Origin: Burkholderiaceae bacterium
Lineage (GTDB): Bacteria > Pseudomonadota > Gammaproteobacteria > Burkholderiales > Burkholderiaceae_F
Direction of reading: 5' to 3'
NCBI GenBank assembly: GCA_025055385.1
Contig: JANWXE010000100.1
Coordinates: 1 to 34,564 of the forward strand
Length of the DNA: 34,564 nucleotides
Positions 34,320 to 34,564 of the stretch are shown in pieces (the first letter of the stretch is position 1; each line of letters opens with the position of its first letter). A program made the translations under genes and the position numbers. A model generated the notes under the pieces. That model was not told the DNA's origin, did not search any database, and saw nothing but the letters and a program-made list of their open reading frames with translations.

Positions 34320-34564
34320 GAAGTCCGCTGGGCGATCGCCGGCAGCGCAAGGTTGCCGGAGGAACGTCCGGACTCCACAGAGCAGCGTAGCAGGTAACAC
34401 CTGTCCACCGCGAGGTGCGGATTAGAGCAACAGAGACGAGTCGGCGGCGGACGCATGTCCGGCGCCGGGTGAAACGGGCAATCTCTACGCGGAGCAACAC
34501 CAAATAGGCAGCCGACGATCCTGCTCGGGGAGGCTGCGGGTAGGTGGCTTGAGCCGGCGCGCGA
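34320..34564 (+). ncRNA. rnpB: RNase P RNA, 5' part (cut by window end)
   Basis: The catalytic RNA that trims tRNA precursors. Core blocks of bacterial type A RNase P RNA appear in order: GGCGATCGC, a P3 stem GCCGGCA..TTGCCGG, GGAGGAACGTCCGGACTCC, AGAGCAACAGAGACGAG, GGGTGAAACGGGCAATCTC, ACGCGGAGCAACACCAAATAGGC and GGGTAGGTGGCTTGAGCC. The arrangement closely resembles Burkholderiales versions. The 5' end is estimated by alignment from memory to within a few bases; the 3' third lies beyond the window. The usual GAGGAAAGTCC block reads GAGGAACGTCC here. Confidence 0.95.

Noticed and set aside
1-34564. Mobile elements, CRISPR arrays, tRNAs, long direct repeats
   Set aside because: Reading through the window showed no transposase-like protein, regularly spaced repeats or tRNA-like sequence; gene order is that of a conserved chromosomal locus.

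Overview
This window is a flagellar and chemotaxis locus from a GC-rich proteobacterium. The gene set (flgM/flgN/flgA opposed to flgBCDEFGHIJKL, a cheY-cheA-cheR-cheD-cheB run) and the style of the RNase P RNA at the right edge point to a betaproteobacterium, probably Burkholderiales or a close relative. The order is my inference; nothing here fixes a genus. No insertion sequence, CRISPR array, tRNA or prophage gene is visible. No gap between genes exceeds about 180 bases.

Layout. (1) 1-567: 3' end of a methyl-accepting chemotaxis protein gene cut by the window edge. (2) 700-2091, minus strand: flgA, then flgM and flgN; flgM has a very good sigma-28 (FliA) promoter. (3) 2221-12699, plus strand: flgB, C, D, E, F, G, H, I, J, K, L, covering rod, hook, P and L rings and hook-filament junction. 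(4) 12757-26870: a dense signalling block. It holds a cytoplasmic kinase with about nine PAS domains and an HWE/HisKA_2-type core, an ANTAR response regulator, a small membrane/zinc-ribbon protein, a minus-strand histidine kinase, a tripartite hybrid kinase, a REC-PAS-GGDEF-EAL protein and a GGDEF diguanylate cyclase. (5) 26892-28720, minus strand: a REC-HisKA_3 kinase and a NarL-type regulator. (6) 28898-34280, plus strand: a small CheZ-like protein, cheY, cheA, cheR, cheD, cheB. (7) from about 34320: rnpB, cut by the window end.

How it fits together. The flg genes build the basal body and hook. FlgM holds FliA until the hook is complete, and FlgN chaperones FlgK/FlgL. The che genes control rotation and adaptation. 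The block between them has the parts to connect environmental or redox sensing to c-di-GMP (two cyclase-type proteins, one with a phosphodiesterase domain) and to RNA-level control through the ANTAR regulator. The most unusual items are the nine-PAS kinase/ANTAR pair, the 129-residue protein before cheY with a CheZ-type DxxxQ motif, a 39-base hairpin between two divergent kinase genes, and a 14-residue insertion between the I-site and the GGDEF motif of the dual cyclase/phosphodiesterase. cheW is not found inside the che operon.
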